Shown here piece after piece: positions 29,024 to 38,707 of a stretch of 64,000 nt of DNA. Below the pieces are notes generated by a model that searched no databases, had not been told where the DNA came from, and saw only the letters and a program-made list of their open reading frames with translations. Both the position numbers and the translations under genes were made by a program. The number at the start of each line of letters is the position of its first letter. Within the stretch, counting starts at the first letter, position 1. The stretch is from NCBI GenBank assembly GCA_030427485.1, contig JAUICG010000018.1:54074-118073 (forward strand), read 5' to 3'. Origin of the DNA: Gammaproteobacteria bacterium (lineage in GTDB: Bacteria; Pseudomonadota; Gammaproteobacteria; Pseudomonadales; Halieaceae).

Positions 29024-30739
29024 TTGTCCATACTCAGCAGAATATCCGCTCGTGCGGGCCATGGTTTAATCGCCACCCTCGCCGCGCCACTGGTCTCGGC
29101 GCTGGTATCGATTGCCGGCGCGGGCGCGATCAGTCCCGCGCTGGCGGACGGTCCCGACAAGGTGGCGGCAGGCGGGCGCTGCGCGGCGCTGGCTGAACTC
29201 GAGCTGAAAGACGTCGACGTAACCAGCGCCGTGGTGCAGGCCGCGAACGCGCCGGTCGCCGGTGCCCACTTTCCCAGCATGACCGGTGGCTACGGTGAAG
29301 GGCCACAGGTCGCCGGCCTGCCGGCGTTCTGCCGCGTGAGCGGCTCCATTCATCCGACGGCGGATTCCGCTATCGGCTTCGAGGTGTGGCTGCCCGAAGA
29401 CAACTGGGACGGGCGGTTCGTCGGCGCCAATAACGGCGGCCTGGCGGGCTCGATCAATTACCTGGACCTCGCGTTCGGGGTGATGGGCGGCAAGGCGGCC
29501 GCCTCCACGGACACGGGGCACAGGGCCCACGCGGGAAGCGGCGACTGGGCGCAGGGACACCCCGAAAAAGTGCGCGATTACGGCTGGCGGGCCATACACC
29601 TCACGACGGTCGCCGCGAAAGACCTGATCGCCGCCTACTACGGCCGCGAAGCGGCGTACTCCTATTTCATCGGCTGCTCCAACGGCGGGCGCCAGGCGCT
29701 GATGGAGGCATCGCGCTTCCCGGATGACTACGACGGCATCATCGCCGGCGCGCCGTTCCAGGGTACGCGCAGCATCCTGTCGTTCGCGAACGTGATACAG
29801 GCGCAACTGCCGGAGGGCGCCGCCCTGCACCCGGAGCAAGCCGCCGTGCTGCAGGCCGCGGTACTCGAGCAGTGCGATGCGCTGGACGGTCAGCGGGACG
29901 GACTGGTGGAAGATCCCCTGCAGTGCGGGTTCGACGCGTCGGTGCTGGCCTGCGGCGACACCGACTCACCGGGGTGTTTCTCCGCACCGCAACTCGCCGC
30001 GCTGGCGCAACTACACGCCGGTTACCGCGACGATGACGGCCGCGTGATAGCTTACGGCCTTCCACCCACCGGGGCGGAGGTCGGCGTACCGGTCGCCCAG
30101 TTCGGCTGGGAGGGGAACGCGCTGGTGCAATTTGAACCCGACAGCGACAATACCAATCTCGCCGATGAAGTACTAACCAACTTCACCTCGCCGCCGCTTT
30201 CGTCCAGCAGCACACTGGATTTCGATCGCGACCCGGCCCGCCTCGCCGCGGCGCTCGGTGGCGACCTGAATCCACAGCCCGACCTGACGGCCTTCTTCGA
30301 GCGCGGTGGCAAGCTGATTCTCTGGCACGGCTGGGCGGATGCGATACTCCCGCCGGAGGCGACGATCGACCTGCACCGGCAGATTCTCGACCAATCCGGG
30401 CCGCTGGCGCAGCGGCAGATGCAGTTCTTCATGGTGCCGGGCGTGCAACACTGCGCGGGCGGCCCCGGCCCGGATACGTTCGGCCAGATCGGCGCGCCAC
30501 TGCCCACGCAGGCGCCGGAGAGCAGTATCGGCGCGGCGCTGCTGGCGTGGGTGGAGACCGGGCGCGAGCCACGGACCCTGACAGGCACGCGATCGGGCGG
30601 CATGGGGATGGCGCCACAGTCAGGTGCCGGCAAGGAGCGCCTGATCTGCGCCTATCCCGACCGAGCGGTGCTCATGGCGGGAGCGGACGCCGACAAGGCG
30701 TCAAGCTATAGCTGCCAGGCGCCAGGCGAGCCGAAGTGA
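29024..30739 (+). CDS. Tannase/feruloyl esterase-family hydrolase (tannase 3)
   Basis: 571 aa from the TTG at 29024, which has AAGGAG eight bases upstream; an earlier in-frame TTG at 28997 lies inside the operator. The signal peptide ends near ISPALADG. The CS-D-HC motif is complete: GCSNGG (Cys218, Ser219), Asp439 in HGWADA, His476-Cys477 in VQHCAGG. It is exported and should cleave a carboxylic ester. EthD and nitroreductase-family genes follow on the same strand and are probably co-transcribed. Confidence 0.88.
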   Translation: MSILSRISARAGHGLIATLAAPLVSALVSIAGAGAISPALADGPDKVAAGGRCAALAELELKDVDVTSAVVQAANAPVAGAHFPSMTGGYGEGPQVAGLPAFCRVSGSIHPTADSAIGFEVWLPEDNWDGRFVGANNGGLAGSINYLDLAFGVMGGKAAASTDTGHRAHAGSGDWAQGHPEKVRDYGWRAIHLTTVAAKDLIAAYYGREAAYSYFIGCSNGGRQALMEASRFPDDYDGIIAGAPFQGTRSILSFANVIQAQLPEGAALHPEQAAVLQAAVLEQCDALDGQRDGLVEDPLQCGFDASVLACGDTDSPGCFSAPQLAALAQLHAGYRDDDGRVIAYGLPPTGAEVGVPVAQFGWEGNALVQFEPDSDNTNLADEVLTNFTSPPLSSSSTLDFDRDPARLAAALGGDLNPQPDLTAFFERGGKLILWHGWADAILPPEATIDLHRQILDQSGPLAQRQMQFFMVPGVQHCAGGPGPDTFGQIGAPLPTQAPESSIGAALLAWVETGREPRTLTGTRSGGMGMAPQSGAGKERLICAYPDRAVLMAGADADKASSYSCQAPGEPK

Positions 30740-30831
30740 GCGGACCGCTGCACATCGCGGGTCGATGACGGGCCCGCGCCGCTCGCCCAATCTTGATCTA
30801 GACTACAGTGACAACCGAGCGGGAGACCACC

Positions 30832-31245
30832 GTGTTCAAACAGATCTGCTTCTTTCGCAAGCACCCGGACATGTCCGCGGACGAATTCCTGGACTACTAC
30901 GAAAACCAGCACTCCCAGCTCTCCAAACGGATGGGGCACTCGCCGTCGATTCCGAATGCGGTGCGCTACGTGCGCCGCTACCTGCACCCGGAGAAGAACC
31001 CGGTGACCGGGCAGGTGCACGACCCGGGCTACGACTGCATCATGGAAATCTGGTGGAACAGCCGCGAGGATTTCGAGAACTCGCAGAAGATCATCGCCTC
31101 GCCCGACCGCATCGACGCGGTGAAGGCGGACGAGGCCAGGCTGTTTGCGACGCACGCCAACCCGGTCTGTTCCGTTGTCGAGTACGACTCGCCGATGGGA
31201 CCGAACGGTGAGAGAACGCACGTCGAACTCCGCCATGAAGACTGA
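30832..31245 (+). CDS. EthD domain protein
   Basis: 137 aa from the GTG at 30832, preceded by CGGGAG; a GTG at 30808 is possible. The pattern KQICFFRKHPDMSADEFLDYY plus the ferredoxin-like end matches EthD/dimeric alpha-beta barrel proteins. Members include EthD (ether degradation) and decarboxylases or cyclases of polyketide-like aromatics. A role in ring or side-chain processing is inferred from neighbours only. Confidence 0.82.
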   Translation: MFKQICFFRKHPDMSADEFLDYYENQHSQLSKRMGHSPSIPNAVRYVRRYLHPEKNPVTGQVHDPGYDCIMEIWWNSREDFENSQKIIASPDRIDAVKADEARLFATHANPVCSVVEYDSPMGPNGERTHVELRHED

Positions 31246-31280
31246 AAGCACCCTGAACACCAACGAAACAGGAGCACACA

Positions 31281-31796
31281 ATGAGCGATGAAACCTCCGC
31301 CGCGATCAGCGCGGTCCGCCGCGACTGGGTCACCGAGCACCGCGAGGCCTACCTGAAGTCGGGCGGCGCGGAAGGCCATATCATGGATATCACCGCAGTG
31401 GGCGGCCGCTATTTCGCGACGCATTGCCTGGTCAAATACCGCGGGCGTAACAGCGGCAAGATATTCATCACGCCGCTGACCTACGCGGATATCGGCGGTG
31501 AAGTGGTGGTGTGCGCGTCCAAGGGCGGCGCCGACCATCACCCCGAGTGGTACCTGAACATCGTCGCCAGGCCGGAGATCGAGATCCAGGTCGCCACCCA
31601 GGCGTTTCGCGGCACATGGCGTGAACCCGAGGGCGAGGAACGGAAAAAAATCTGGGACTTCTTCATTGCATGCCACCCGTTCTATGCCGACTACCAGGCG
31701 TCAACGTCGCGCGTCCTGCCGCTGCTGATGATCAGCGCGGAGGCACCGATTCCCGTGTTCAGGGAGTCCGATGCGACCGGCATAAGGCAGAGCTGA
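31281..31796 (+). CDS. Deazaflavin-dependent nitroreductase (DDN/DUF385) family protein
   Basis: 171 aa. The C-terminal half carries the family hallmark GADHHPEWYLNIVARPEIEI, preceded by KYRGRNSGKIFITPL. These split-barrel proteins of actinobacteria use coenzyme F420; proteobacterial homologues may use another flavin. CAGGAG precedes the ATG. It lies 35 bases after the EthD gene. It may reduce an enone or quinone intermediate, which is inference. Confidence 0.82.
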   Translation: MSDETSAAISAVRRDWVTEHREAYLKSGGAEGHIMDITAVGGRYFATHCLVKYRGRNSGKIFITPLTYADIGGEVVVCASKGGADHHPEWYLNIVARPEIEIQVATQAFRGTWREPEGEERKKIWDFFIACHPFYADYQASTSRVLPLLMISAEAPIPVFRESDATGIRQS

Positions 31797-31833
31797 ACCG
31801 GTCAGGGCACGCTCGCCACATGCACGTGTAGTT

Positions 31834-33480
31834 TCACGTCGCTGCGTCCGCCAGCGCCTGCAGGCGCATCCGCTTCAATTCGAAGCGCTGGATCTTGCCG
31901 CTGGGCGTCTTCGGCAGGCTGGCGACGAAATGCACCTGCCGCGGGTAGGCGTGCGCCGCGTAGTGCGTTTTCACCCACTGCTGGACGTCCTTCACCCTGT
32001 CTTCCGATGCGGTGCAGCCCTCGCGCAATACCGCGTAGGCCTCGATCACCTCGCCGCGCACCTCGTCCGGCACGGCGATCACCGCCGCCTCCACCACGTC
32101 CGGATGCTTCAGCATCACCGATTCGATCTCGAACGGGCCGATGCGGTAGCCCGCCATGATGATGATATCGTCATCGCGCGCGGAGAAGTGCAGGTAGCCC
32201 TCGTCATCCATCTGCCCGGTGTCGCCGGTCAGGAACCAGCGCCCGTCGGCGGAGAATTTTTCCGCGCTCTTCGCCGGGTTGCCGGCATAGCCCTCGAACC
32301 AGGCCAGCGGGCTGGCGTGCAGGTCGAAGGCGATGCGGCCCAGTTCGCCGTCGGCGAGCGGCGCGTCCCGCTCTTCGTGCAACACCGCGGCGGTCCAGCC
32401 CGGCATCGCCTGCCCCATCGAGCCGGGCTTGATCGCGCGCTTCACCAGCGGATGGTGGTGGTTGTTGACCAGCATGCCGGCCTCGGTCTGGCCGTAGTGG
32501 TCGTGCACGGACACGCCCAGCGCCTGCTCTGCCCAGTTGTTCACCTCCGGTGTCAGCGGCTCGCCGGCGCTGGACGCGCAGCGCAGTTGCAACTGTGCCG
32601 GTGCGATATCGAGGTTGGCGCTGCGCAGCGCGCGGTATACCGTGGGCGCCGCGGCGAAATTGGTGACGCCCTGCTCCACCAGCACGCGCGCCGTGGCCTG
32701 TGCGTCGAAGCCGCCGACCAGCAGGATGCTGGGTGTACCGGTGGTGAACGTCGACAACAGGCCGAAGTAGAGACCATAGGCCCAGCCCGGGTCGGCCGCG
32801 CACCAGTAGAGGTCATCCGGCTGCAGGCCCAACCCGAACTCCGCATAGGCCTGGAACGACGCGAGCGCGCGCACCGGCACCACGACCCCCTTCGGATTGC
32901 CCGTGGTACCGGAGGTATAGATCTGGATGATCGGTGACGCCTCGTCCAGCACCGCCGCGGCGAGACCCGGCTGCGCCGCGTCCAGCAGCGCGGCGAAATT
33001 CAGCGCGCGCTCAGAGGCCGGGCCGGTAGTGATCACGCGCCATGGCGGGTCGGCCGGAATATCGCCGCCCGGCGCGAGCTTGGGCTGCTGCGTCGCGTCG
33101 CACACCACCACTTTCGTTGCGCTGCCCAGCACCCTGAGCGCGATCGCCGGCAGCGCGAACGCGGTGAACAGCGGCACATGCACCGCGCCGAGACGCCATA
33201 TGCCCATCACGGTGACGAGGTACTCCCAACTCTTGCCCATCAGCGTCGCGACGCGGTCGCCAGGGCCGACACCGAGCGCCTGCAGCGCGGCGGCGAAGCG
33301 TTCCGACGCGAGCCTGAGGTCGCCATACGTGTAGTCAGTGGCGGACAGGTCAGCATCGATCAGGCGATAGGCCAGCGCGTCCGGCGCGTGCCCGTCGCAG
33401 AGTCGCTCCGCCAGGTTGATGCGTTTACCGGAGTAACGCTCAAGCAATTGCGCTATTCGCTCATCGGCTGTGTTTCTCAT
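31834..33480 (-). CDS. Acyl-CoA synthetase/AMP-dependent ligase
   Basis: 548 aa of the ANL superfamily. The nucleotide motif is YTSGTTGNPKG (about residue 190), then YGQTEAG, TGDTGQMDDEG and the hinge region. The catalytic Lys lies in KTPSGKIQR near the C-terminus. The whole resembles medium-chain or aromatic acyl-CoA ligases (AcsM type). It is the last gene of the ThuA-GMC operon, 21 bases after the LVIVD gene. It probably activates the acid released by the esterases for beta-oxidation-like breakdown. Confidence 0.88.
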   Translation of the reverse strand: MRNTADERIAQLLERYSGKRINLAERLCDGHAPDALAYRLIDADLSATDYTYGDLRLASERFAAALQALGVGPGDRVATLMGKSWEYLVTVMGIWRLGAVHVPLFTAFALPAIALRVLGSATKVVVCDATQQPKLAPGGDIPADPPWRVITTGPASERALNFAALLDAAQPGLAAAVLDEASPIIQIYTSGTTGNPKGVVVPVRALASFQAYAEFGLGLQPDDLYWCAADPGWAYGLYFGLLSTFTTGTPSILLVGGFDAQATARVLVEQGVTNFAAAPTVYRALRSANLDIAPAQLQLRCASSAGEPLTPEVNNWAEQALGVSVHDHYGQTEAGMLVNNHHHPLVKRAIKPGSMGQAMPGWTAAVLHEERDAPLADGELGRIAFDLHASPLAWFEGYAGNPAKSAEKFSADGRWFLTGDTGQMDDEGYLHFSARDDDIIIMAGYRIGPFEIESVMLKHPDVVEAAVIAVPDEVRGEVIEAYAVLREGCTASEDRVKDVQQWVKTHYAAHAYPRQVHFVASLPKTPSGKIQRFELKRMRLQALADAAT

Positions 33481-33501
33481 CGTGTCCTCACTGGAAAAGC
33501 A

Positions 33502-34986
33502 TTACTCATCGGCCGCGGCGATCGCGGGCAGGCCCAGCGACTCGCGCACCTCGGGCTTCAATTCGAGCACATGGAAGCCGCTGCCGGCGCAGGTGAGCCA
33601 GATATGCCCGCTCGCCTCGACATAACGGACATGGCCGGTACACGCATCCCCCGGTTTGAAGTAGGCCACCTCGACGGGGTTCTTCACGTCGCGCAGGTCG
33701 ACGATGCGCAGCCCCGCCCACATGAAGTTGAACAGGCCGAGGCGCGTATCCCCGGCGCTATCGACATCGTTGAAATGCAGGGAGGCGGTGCCCGGGTCGC
33801 CGACGATGCCGCCGGTGGCCTTTTCGGTCGCCGAGGGCGGCGGACAGTTTTCGGGGACGTTCATCGCGAGGCGAAACTCCCCGGCAAGTACGGGCTCGGT
33901 TTCATCGGCGATATTCACGAAGCGCGGCCAGGCCCCCGGACAGGCGCCGAGTTCACCGCCGCCGACGAGGTAGGGGGTGCCGTCTATCGTCGCCTGGGCC
34001 ACCGAATGCCAGCCGCCGTGTTCGGCCACCCCCAGCAGGCGCATTTGCGGGTCCTTGCGCCCGCCGGCGATATCGCTGTTGTCGATGATGTACACGCCGC
34101 CGGCATCAGGCCCGAGGCTCTGCGCACTCGGTGGCATGGTGGGCACACCGTGGTTCAGGTCGTGGCCCTGCGAGGCCAGCACCCCGGCGTAAATACGCGT
34201 TTCGTCCTCGCTCACCGCGATTTCGTGGGTTGCGAACTCGAAGGTCTCGCTGTCACCGCCCGCGCCCCGCCGCGTCACAGCGAACTTGCCAAGGTAGACC
34301 GGCTTCTTCATGTCGGTGATATCGAGCACATGGATGCCGCCCTTGCCGGTGAACGGCTCGATGTGCGTCGCGTACACCCGCCTGCCGTTGGCAGCGAGGG
34401 TGACGGCGTGAACTTTTTCCGGCCACTGGAACTCTGACACCAGTTTCGGGTCCGCGCAGTCGGCCACGTCGTACAGGCTCAGCCAACGCTCGTCCTCGGG
34501 CTTCGCACCCTGCTCATAGGTACTCGCGGCCAGCACCCTGCGCTGCGGCGTATCCACCGCGTCCATCGCTTCCAGCGAAGCGAGCGCACCGCGGTCGCGC
34601 AGCACGCGCACCGTTTGCGGCGCGCGCGGGTCGCTGACGTCGATCACCGCCACGCCGAATGTCTCCGGCGCGGCCGACACGCCCCAACCGAGGAAGTTCG
34701 GCATGGAACTGGCGATATACGCGCAGTCGCCGGCCCAGGCCATCTGGATGTTGGAGTCGCGCTCCAGCACCGGGCTGTGGCCGATCGCGTTCACGCCTTG
34801 CGAGTAGGGCCGGGACAGGACAGTGCCCGGTTTGTCCGCGGGCATCGACTCGCCCTGCTTTCCGGGCTCGGGATTGTCCACCGTGCCCACGTCCGCAGCC
34901 ACAGCACTGGCGTACAGCAACAGGGCGGCGGCAATACTGTGAGATATCGCGGCGCGCGCGATCGTGTTCGAGGCAATCCGTGTCAT
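33502..34986 (-). CDS. LVIVD-repeat periplasmic protein
   Basis: 494 aa with a Sec signal peptide (cut near SAVAADV). Repeated units of the type VIDVSDPRAPQTV, LYDVADCADPKLV, VLDITDMKKPVYL and IVDLRDVKNPVEV are LVIVD repeats, which fold as a beta propeller. No catalytic residues are recognised. Its start overlaps the GMC stop (TGATG), so the two proteins are made together. It may bind the substrate or the GMC enzyme in the periplasm. Confidence 0.82.
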   Translation of the reverse strand: MTRIASNTIARAAISHSIAAALLLYASAVAADVGTVDNPEPGKQGESMPADKPGTVLSRPYSQGVNAIGHSPVLERDSNIQMAWAGDCAYIASSMPNFLGWGVSAAPETFGVAVIDVSDPRAPQTVRVLRDRGALASLEAMDAVDTPQRRVLAASTYEQGAKPEDERWLSLYDVADCADPKLVSEFQWPEKVHAVTLAANGRRVYATHIEPFTGKGGIHVLDITDMKKPVYLGKFAVTRRGAGGDSETFEFATHEIAVSEDETRIYAGVLASQGHDLNHGVPTMPPSAQSLGPDAGGVYIIDNSDIAGGRKDPQMRLLGVAEHGGWHSVAQATIDGTPYLVGGGELGACPGAWPRFVNIADETEPVLAGEFRLAMNVPENCPPPSATEKATGGIVGDPGTASLHFNDVDSAGDTRLGLFNFMWAGLRIVDLRDVKNPVEVAYFKPGDACTGHVRYVEASGHIWLTCAGSGFHVLELKPEVRESLGLPAIAAADE

Positions 34987-36680
34987 CAGATACGTCCCTC
35001 ACCCAGTTGCTTCACCGCGTAATCCGTGGCCCGCGCCGTCAGCGCCATGAACGTGAGCGAGGGGTTGACGCAGGATGTCGACGGCATGCAGGCGCCGTCG
35101 GTCACGAACAGGTTGGGCACGTCGTGCGCCTGGTTCCAGCGATTCAGCACGGACTCACCCGGGTCGTCACCCATGCGCGCGGTGCCCATCTCGTGAATGG
35201 CCTCGCCGGGCTTGGAGGGTGTGACCAGGCTGATCACATTCACCGCACCCGATTGCTCGAGCATATCGGTCGCCTGCCTGGCGATGTCCTCCCTCATCTG
35301 CGTCTCGTTCTCGCCCCACTCGAAGTGAAATCGCACGAGTGGTATGCCGAAACGGTCGGTCTTCCGGTCATCCAGCACCATGCGGTTATCGCGGTAGGGG
35401 AGGCATTCTCCAAAGCCGAACAGAATCATCCGCCACGGTCCGGGATTGCGCAGCGCATGCTTATAGTCGGCACCAAACCCGGGAATACTATCTGCCATGC
35501 CCACGCCATTGGTCCGGATTGCCTGGCCCTGGTAGCCATAGCCCCGCAGGAATGTGACGTCCTCATCCTGGCCACCCAGGTTGCGAAACCGCGGGATGTA
35601 GATACCGTTCGGGCGATTACCGTAGGTGGTCCTGTCATCGAAGCCGGGCATGAAGCCCATCGCGCCCGAACCGCGGGTGTGGTCCATCAGGTACCTGCCG
35701 AGCACACCGCTGCTGTTGGCGAGGCCCTGCGGAAACGCGTCGGAGCGCGAATTCAACAGGATTTGCGTGCTGCCCACAGTGGACGCGCACACGAAGACCA
35801 GGCGGCCGGTATACACCGTTTTCTCGCGGCTGTTGGCGTCGATTACCCTGACGCCGGTGGCACGCTGCGATACCGGGTCATAGTCTATCCCCTCCACCAC
35901 GCAATCGGATTTCAGCGTCAGGTTGCCGGTGCTGCGCGCAGCGGGCAGTGTCGAACTCTGCGTGGAGAAGTACGCGCCCGCCGAACAGCCCCGTTCGCAG
36001 GGCCCGCAGTAGTGGCACGCACCGCGGCCATTGTGCGCCTGCGTCAGCACCGCCGCGCGGCCGATGGTCATTTTCCTGCCGGGAAACTGTTGTTCGATTT
36101 TCGCCTTGACAGCCTTCTCGACCACGTTCATCGACATCGGCGGCAGAAACTCGCTGTCGGGCAGGTGCGGGAGGTTCTCGGCCTGGCCGGAGACGCCGAT
36201 AAACTTCTCCACATAGCTGTACCAGGGCGCGATATCGTCGTAGCGGATCGGCCAGTCGATGCCCGAACCGTCCGCCTTGTTGGCGCCAAAATCCAGGTCG
36301 CTGAAACGGTAGACCTGCCGGCCCCACAGCAGTGATTTGCCACCGACGACATTGGCCCGGTACCAGGTGAACACCTCGGGATCGTTGACGTAGGGGTTGT
36401 CCCTGTCGTTGTTCCAGAAATGGCGATTGGGCTCGCCGAACGCATAGCTCGCGCTCTGGACCGGATACTCCTCGCGATACAACTCCCGCAACGGCTTGCC
36501 GCGCAACGGCACTTTCCACGGGGGCATGTGCTCGCCGGTGTAATCCCTGCCATGCTCGACCATCCTGCCGCGGTCGAGCATCAGTACCTTCAGCCCCTTC
36601 TCGGTGAGTTCTTTCGCAGCCCAGCCACCGGTGATGCCGGAGCCGATCACGATCGCGTCAAACTGCGGTTGTGCAGCCAT
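34986..36680 (-). CDS. GMC oxidoreductase, sugar/glucoside dehydrogenase-like large subunit
   Basis: 564 aa. FAD motif GSGITGGWAAKEL at residues 12-24, a Cys-rich CHYCGPCERGC (about residue 229) like that of FAD-dependent glucose or glucoside 3-dehydrogenases, and C-terminal HEMGTARMGDD and NPSLTFMAL. It has no signal peptide of its own. The partner subunit upstream carries a Tat-like signal, so export as a hitch-hiker is likely. Candidate reaction: oxidation of a sugar hydroxyl, possibly C3 of a glycoside. No cytochrome c subunit is encoded nearby. Confidence 0.87.
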   Translation of the reverse strand: MAAQPQFDAIVIGSGITGGWAAKELTEKGLKVLMLDRGRMVEHGRDYTGEHMPPWKVPLRGKPLRELYREEYPVQSASYAFGEPNRHFWNNDRDNPYVNDPEVFTWYRANVVGGKSLLWGRQVYRFSDLDFGANKADGSGIDWPIRYDDIAPWYSYVEKFIGVSGQAENLPHLPDSEFLPPMSMNVVEKAVKAKIEQQFPGRKMTIGRAAVLTQAHNGRGACHYCGPCERGCSAGAYFSTQSSTLPAARSTGNLTLKSDCVVEGIDYDPVSQRATGVRVIDANSREKTVYTGRLVFVCASTVGSTQILLNSRSDAFPQGLANSSGVLGRYLMDHTRGSGAMGFMPGFDDRTTYGNRPNGIYIPRFRNLGGQDEDVTFLRGYGYQGQAIRTNGVGMADSIPGFGADYKHALRNPGPWRMILFGFGECLPYRDNRMVLDDRKTDRFGIPLVRFHFEWGENETQMREDIARQATDMLEQSGAVNVISLVTPSKPGEAIHEMGTARMGDDPGESVLNRWNQAHDVPNLFVTDGACMPSTSCVNPSLTFMALTARATDYAVKQLGEGRI

Positions 36681-36776
36681 ATTCAGACACCTCTTTAGTC
36701 ATTCGCTTTACCTGACCGGACGCGCCTCGGGCCCGTGACGATGCCACTGCGGCGCACGCCTGGATCCGACGGGCTG

Positions 36777-37373
36777 CTAATGCGACCACTGCCGGCCTAT
36801 TTTGGCGAACTCGTAGTCGCCGTTGTATTCGCCCGGCGCGGGACGGTAGGCGAGTTCCTCGGTGCAGCCCACCTCGGAGGTGTAGTAGCCGAGCACCACC
36901 AGTTCCCTGATCTTCTTGAAAAACGGCGCCTCCTCATCCGAGGACTGGCGGTAGAACGACCCTCCCTGCATCGGCGGCTGGTACTCGCTCGCGATACGCT
37001 CCTGCTCTGTCAGCGCTGCGACGCGACTGGCTTCCGAGGCGAGGTGGAAAGGCTGGTTTTCCTGTTGCAGACAGTAGGCATCCAACTGCTGCAGGCCGCT
37101 GAAGAACACTTTTCGCTCCGTGGGCGTATACCAGCTGCTGACAATCACCGCGATAAAGTCCGGCACACCGGCGGCAATCGCACCGGGCGTATCGGTTTCG
37201 GGAATGATCATCTCGGACAGCAGTTCGATCGCGGCCTGCCCCGGCGGGTCGAACACCGTCGCCACCATCCCCGGATTCACCACGGTATCTGCCTGCAGGG
37301 CACGGGCAAGCGAAAAACTCGCCGCGGAACCGAGCAGCGCCAGCGATAACCTGAGTACATCACGTCTTTGCAT
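36777..37373 (-). CDS. Gluconate 2-dehydrogenase subunit 3 family protein
   Basis: 198 aa. The N-terminus MQRRDVLRLSLALLGSAAS is Tat-like (twin Arg). The conserved IIPETDTPGAIAAGVPDFI identifies the small subunit of FAD-dependent sugar dehydrogenases. It would carry the GMC subunit (96 bases downstream) across the membrane and assist its maturation. It follows the ThuA gene by 27 bases. Confidence 0.9.
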   Translation of the reverse strand: MQRRDVLRLSLALLGSAASFSLARALQADTVVNPGMVATVFDPPGQAAIELLSEMIIPETDTPGAIAAGVPDFIAVIVSSWYTPTERKVFFSGLQQLDAYCLQQENQPFHLASEASRVAALTEQERIASEYQPPMQGGSFYRQSSDEEAPFFKKIRELVVLGYYTSEVGCTEELAYRPAPGEYNGDYEFAKIGRQWSH

Positions 37374-37400
37374 ACATCACCTCGAATTCAGCCCACTCGA

Positions 37401-38561
37401 TTATTGCCGCTCGCCACACGACGGCGCGCCCTGACCCGCGGACCACACCAGCGCATCCCGCAGCAGTACCAGGTTTTCCGGAATGTAGTACACCTCGGGC
37501 CGGTGCCCGATCGCGGTGTAGGCCGAACGTCCGTCACCGACGCAGCGCGTCCACACGATGGGGTGGTCCCCGCCCATGCGCAGGTCCTGGTCGAACATGC
37601 CGACCGGCGAATAGGTGGATTCATCCAGCGTCGCGACAATGTTCGAACCGGAGGTACGCGGGCTTTCCTCGAACGAGTACCACTCGTCCCGCAGCGTAAA
37701 ACCTGCCCCCAGCGCTGCACCGATGCCGGCGGCATTTTTCTCCAGCACCACCTGCGCCTCCTGGAACTGCGGGTTCATCGGGTGGCCGATGAACTGCGCG
37801 CCCAACAACGTATCCCGGTACCACGCCCACAGCTGCTCGCGATCGCCGCCCGAGCCATGGATGCCGAGGTAACCGCCGCCGCCCTCGACGTAGTCACGGA
37901 AGGCCTGCCGCTGCGTGAGCGTGAGCGGGTCGCCACTGACATTGTTCCAGACCACCGCGTCGAATTGCGCGAGCGTGTCCGGGTTCATCGCGCCGCCCCG
38001 GTCGGTGACCGCCACCGTCCAGCCGCGCTGCTCGGCCAGCGCTGTCACCGCCGCGGTGGCGGCATCCACCGCCTGCCCATGGTGAAAACCGGTGATCTTG
38101 GTGAACACGAGGAGTTTGACCGGCGCTTCGGCCAGTTCGAATTCAGGCACTTCATTGTCGTAGCGCGCACAGCGCGCCTGTTTGTCGGCCACGGTCGCTT
38201 CCACCGCAGCCAATGCGGCGGCCAACTCCGCCAGCTTGTCTTCGGGTATCTGCATCATCGGCGCAACACCGCCCAGGGTCATGATCGCGGCCATCGACGG
38301 CGGCTGCGTGCCGAAACGGTCCGGCGGCAGGTTGGCGAGCAATTGCGGCGCCACCGCGTCCACCGCCGCCCGCGCCGACGGACTGACCATCACGTCGATC
38401 AGGGGCGACTCCAGCGAGAACCCCGCATCGCGCAGCGGGCAGTCGAGGATGGGCTGTTCCGCAGCCAGCGCGGTGGTGCCGGCGCCGGTCAACGCGCCTG
38501 CAATCAACAGCGCGACAAGGCACCGCCGTCCGCGGCCCGGTTTTGACAAGACTGATTTCAT
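37401..38561 (-). CDS. ThuA domain protein, secreted
   Basis: 386 aa with a signal peptide (ALTGAGTTALAAEQ). After a 120-residue alpha-helical N-terminal part, the ThuA (glutamine-amidotransferase-like) domain begins VKLLVFTKITGFHHGQAV and continues with YVEGGGGYLGIHGSGGD and WYRDTLLGAQF. ThuA-like proteins occur in sugar and glycoside use clusters, often beside oxidoreductases that make 3-keto sugars; their reaction is not well settled. First gene of a five-gene minus-strand operon, divergent from iorA with the operator at 38640 between them. Confidence 0.87.
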   Translation of the reverse strand: MKSVLSKPGRGRRCLVALLIAGALTGAGTTALAAEQPILDCPLRDAGFSLESPLIDVMVSPSARAAVDAVAPQLLANLPPDRFGTQPPSMAAIMTLGGVAPMMQIPEDKLAELAAALAAVEATVADKQARCARYDNEVPEFELAEAPVKLLVFTKITGFHHGQAVDAATAAVTALAEQRGWTVAVTDRGGAMNPDTLAQFDAVVWNNVSGDPLTLTQRQAFRDYVEGGGGYLGIHGSGGDREQLWAWYRDTLLGAQFIGHPMNPQFQEAQVVLEKNAAGIGAALGAGFTLRDEWYSFEESPRTSGSNIVATLDESTYSPVGMFDQDLRMGGDHPIVWTRCVGDGRSAYTAIGHRPEVYYIPENLVLLRDALVWSAGQGAPSCGERQ

Positions 38562-38639
38562 AGCGGGTCCTCTTTCTTATATCCACCAGCTTTATCGTCT
38601 GCCTCGCATCAGTATAGCGGAACAGAAACAGGACTCTAC

Positions 38640-38678
38640 TGGACATTTGTGTACAGTTCAAGCCGTAACCTGTATACT
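38640..38678 (+). promoter_or_regulatory. Promoter with 16-bp operator between the ThuA operon and iorAB
   Basis: Operator TGGACATTTGTGTACA (38640-38655). For iorA the elements are TGTACA (38650-38655), 17 bp, TATACT (38673-38678), so the -35 is the right operator arm. For the ThuA operon TTGAAC on the minus strand with a 17-bp spacer puts the same operator between -35 and -10. One site can thus control both directions. Confidence 0.66.
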
Positions 38679-38707
38679 GGCGGTTCGCAGTTTCATGAGG
38701 TGTTCCG

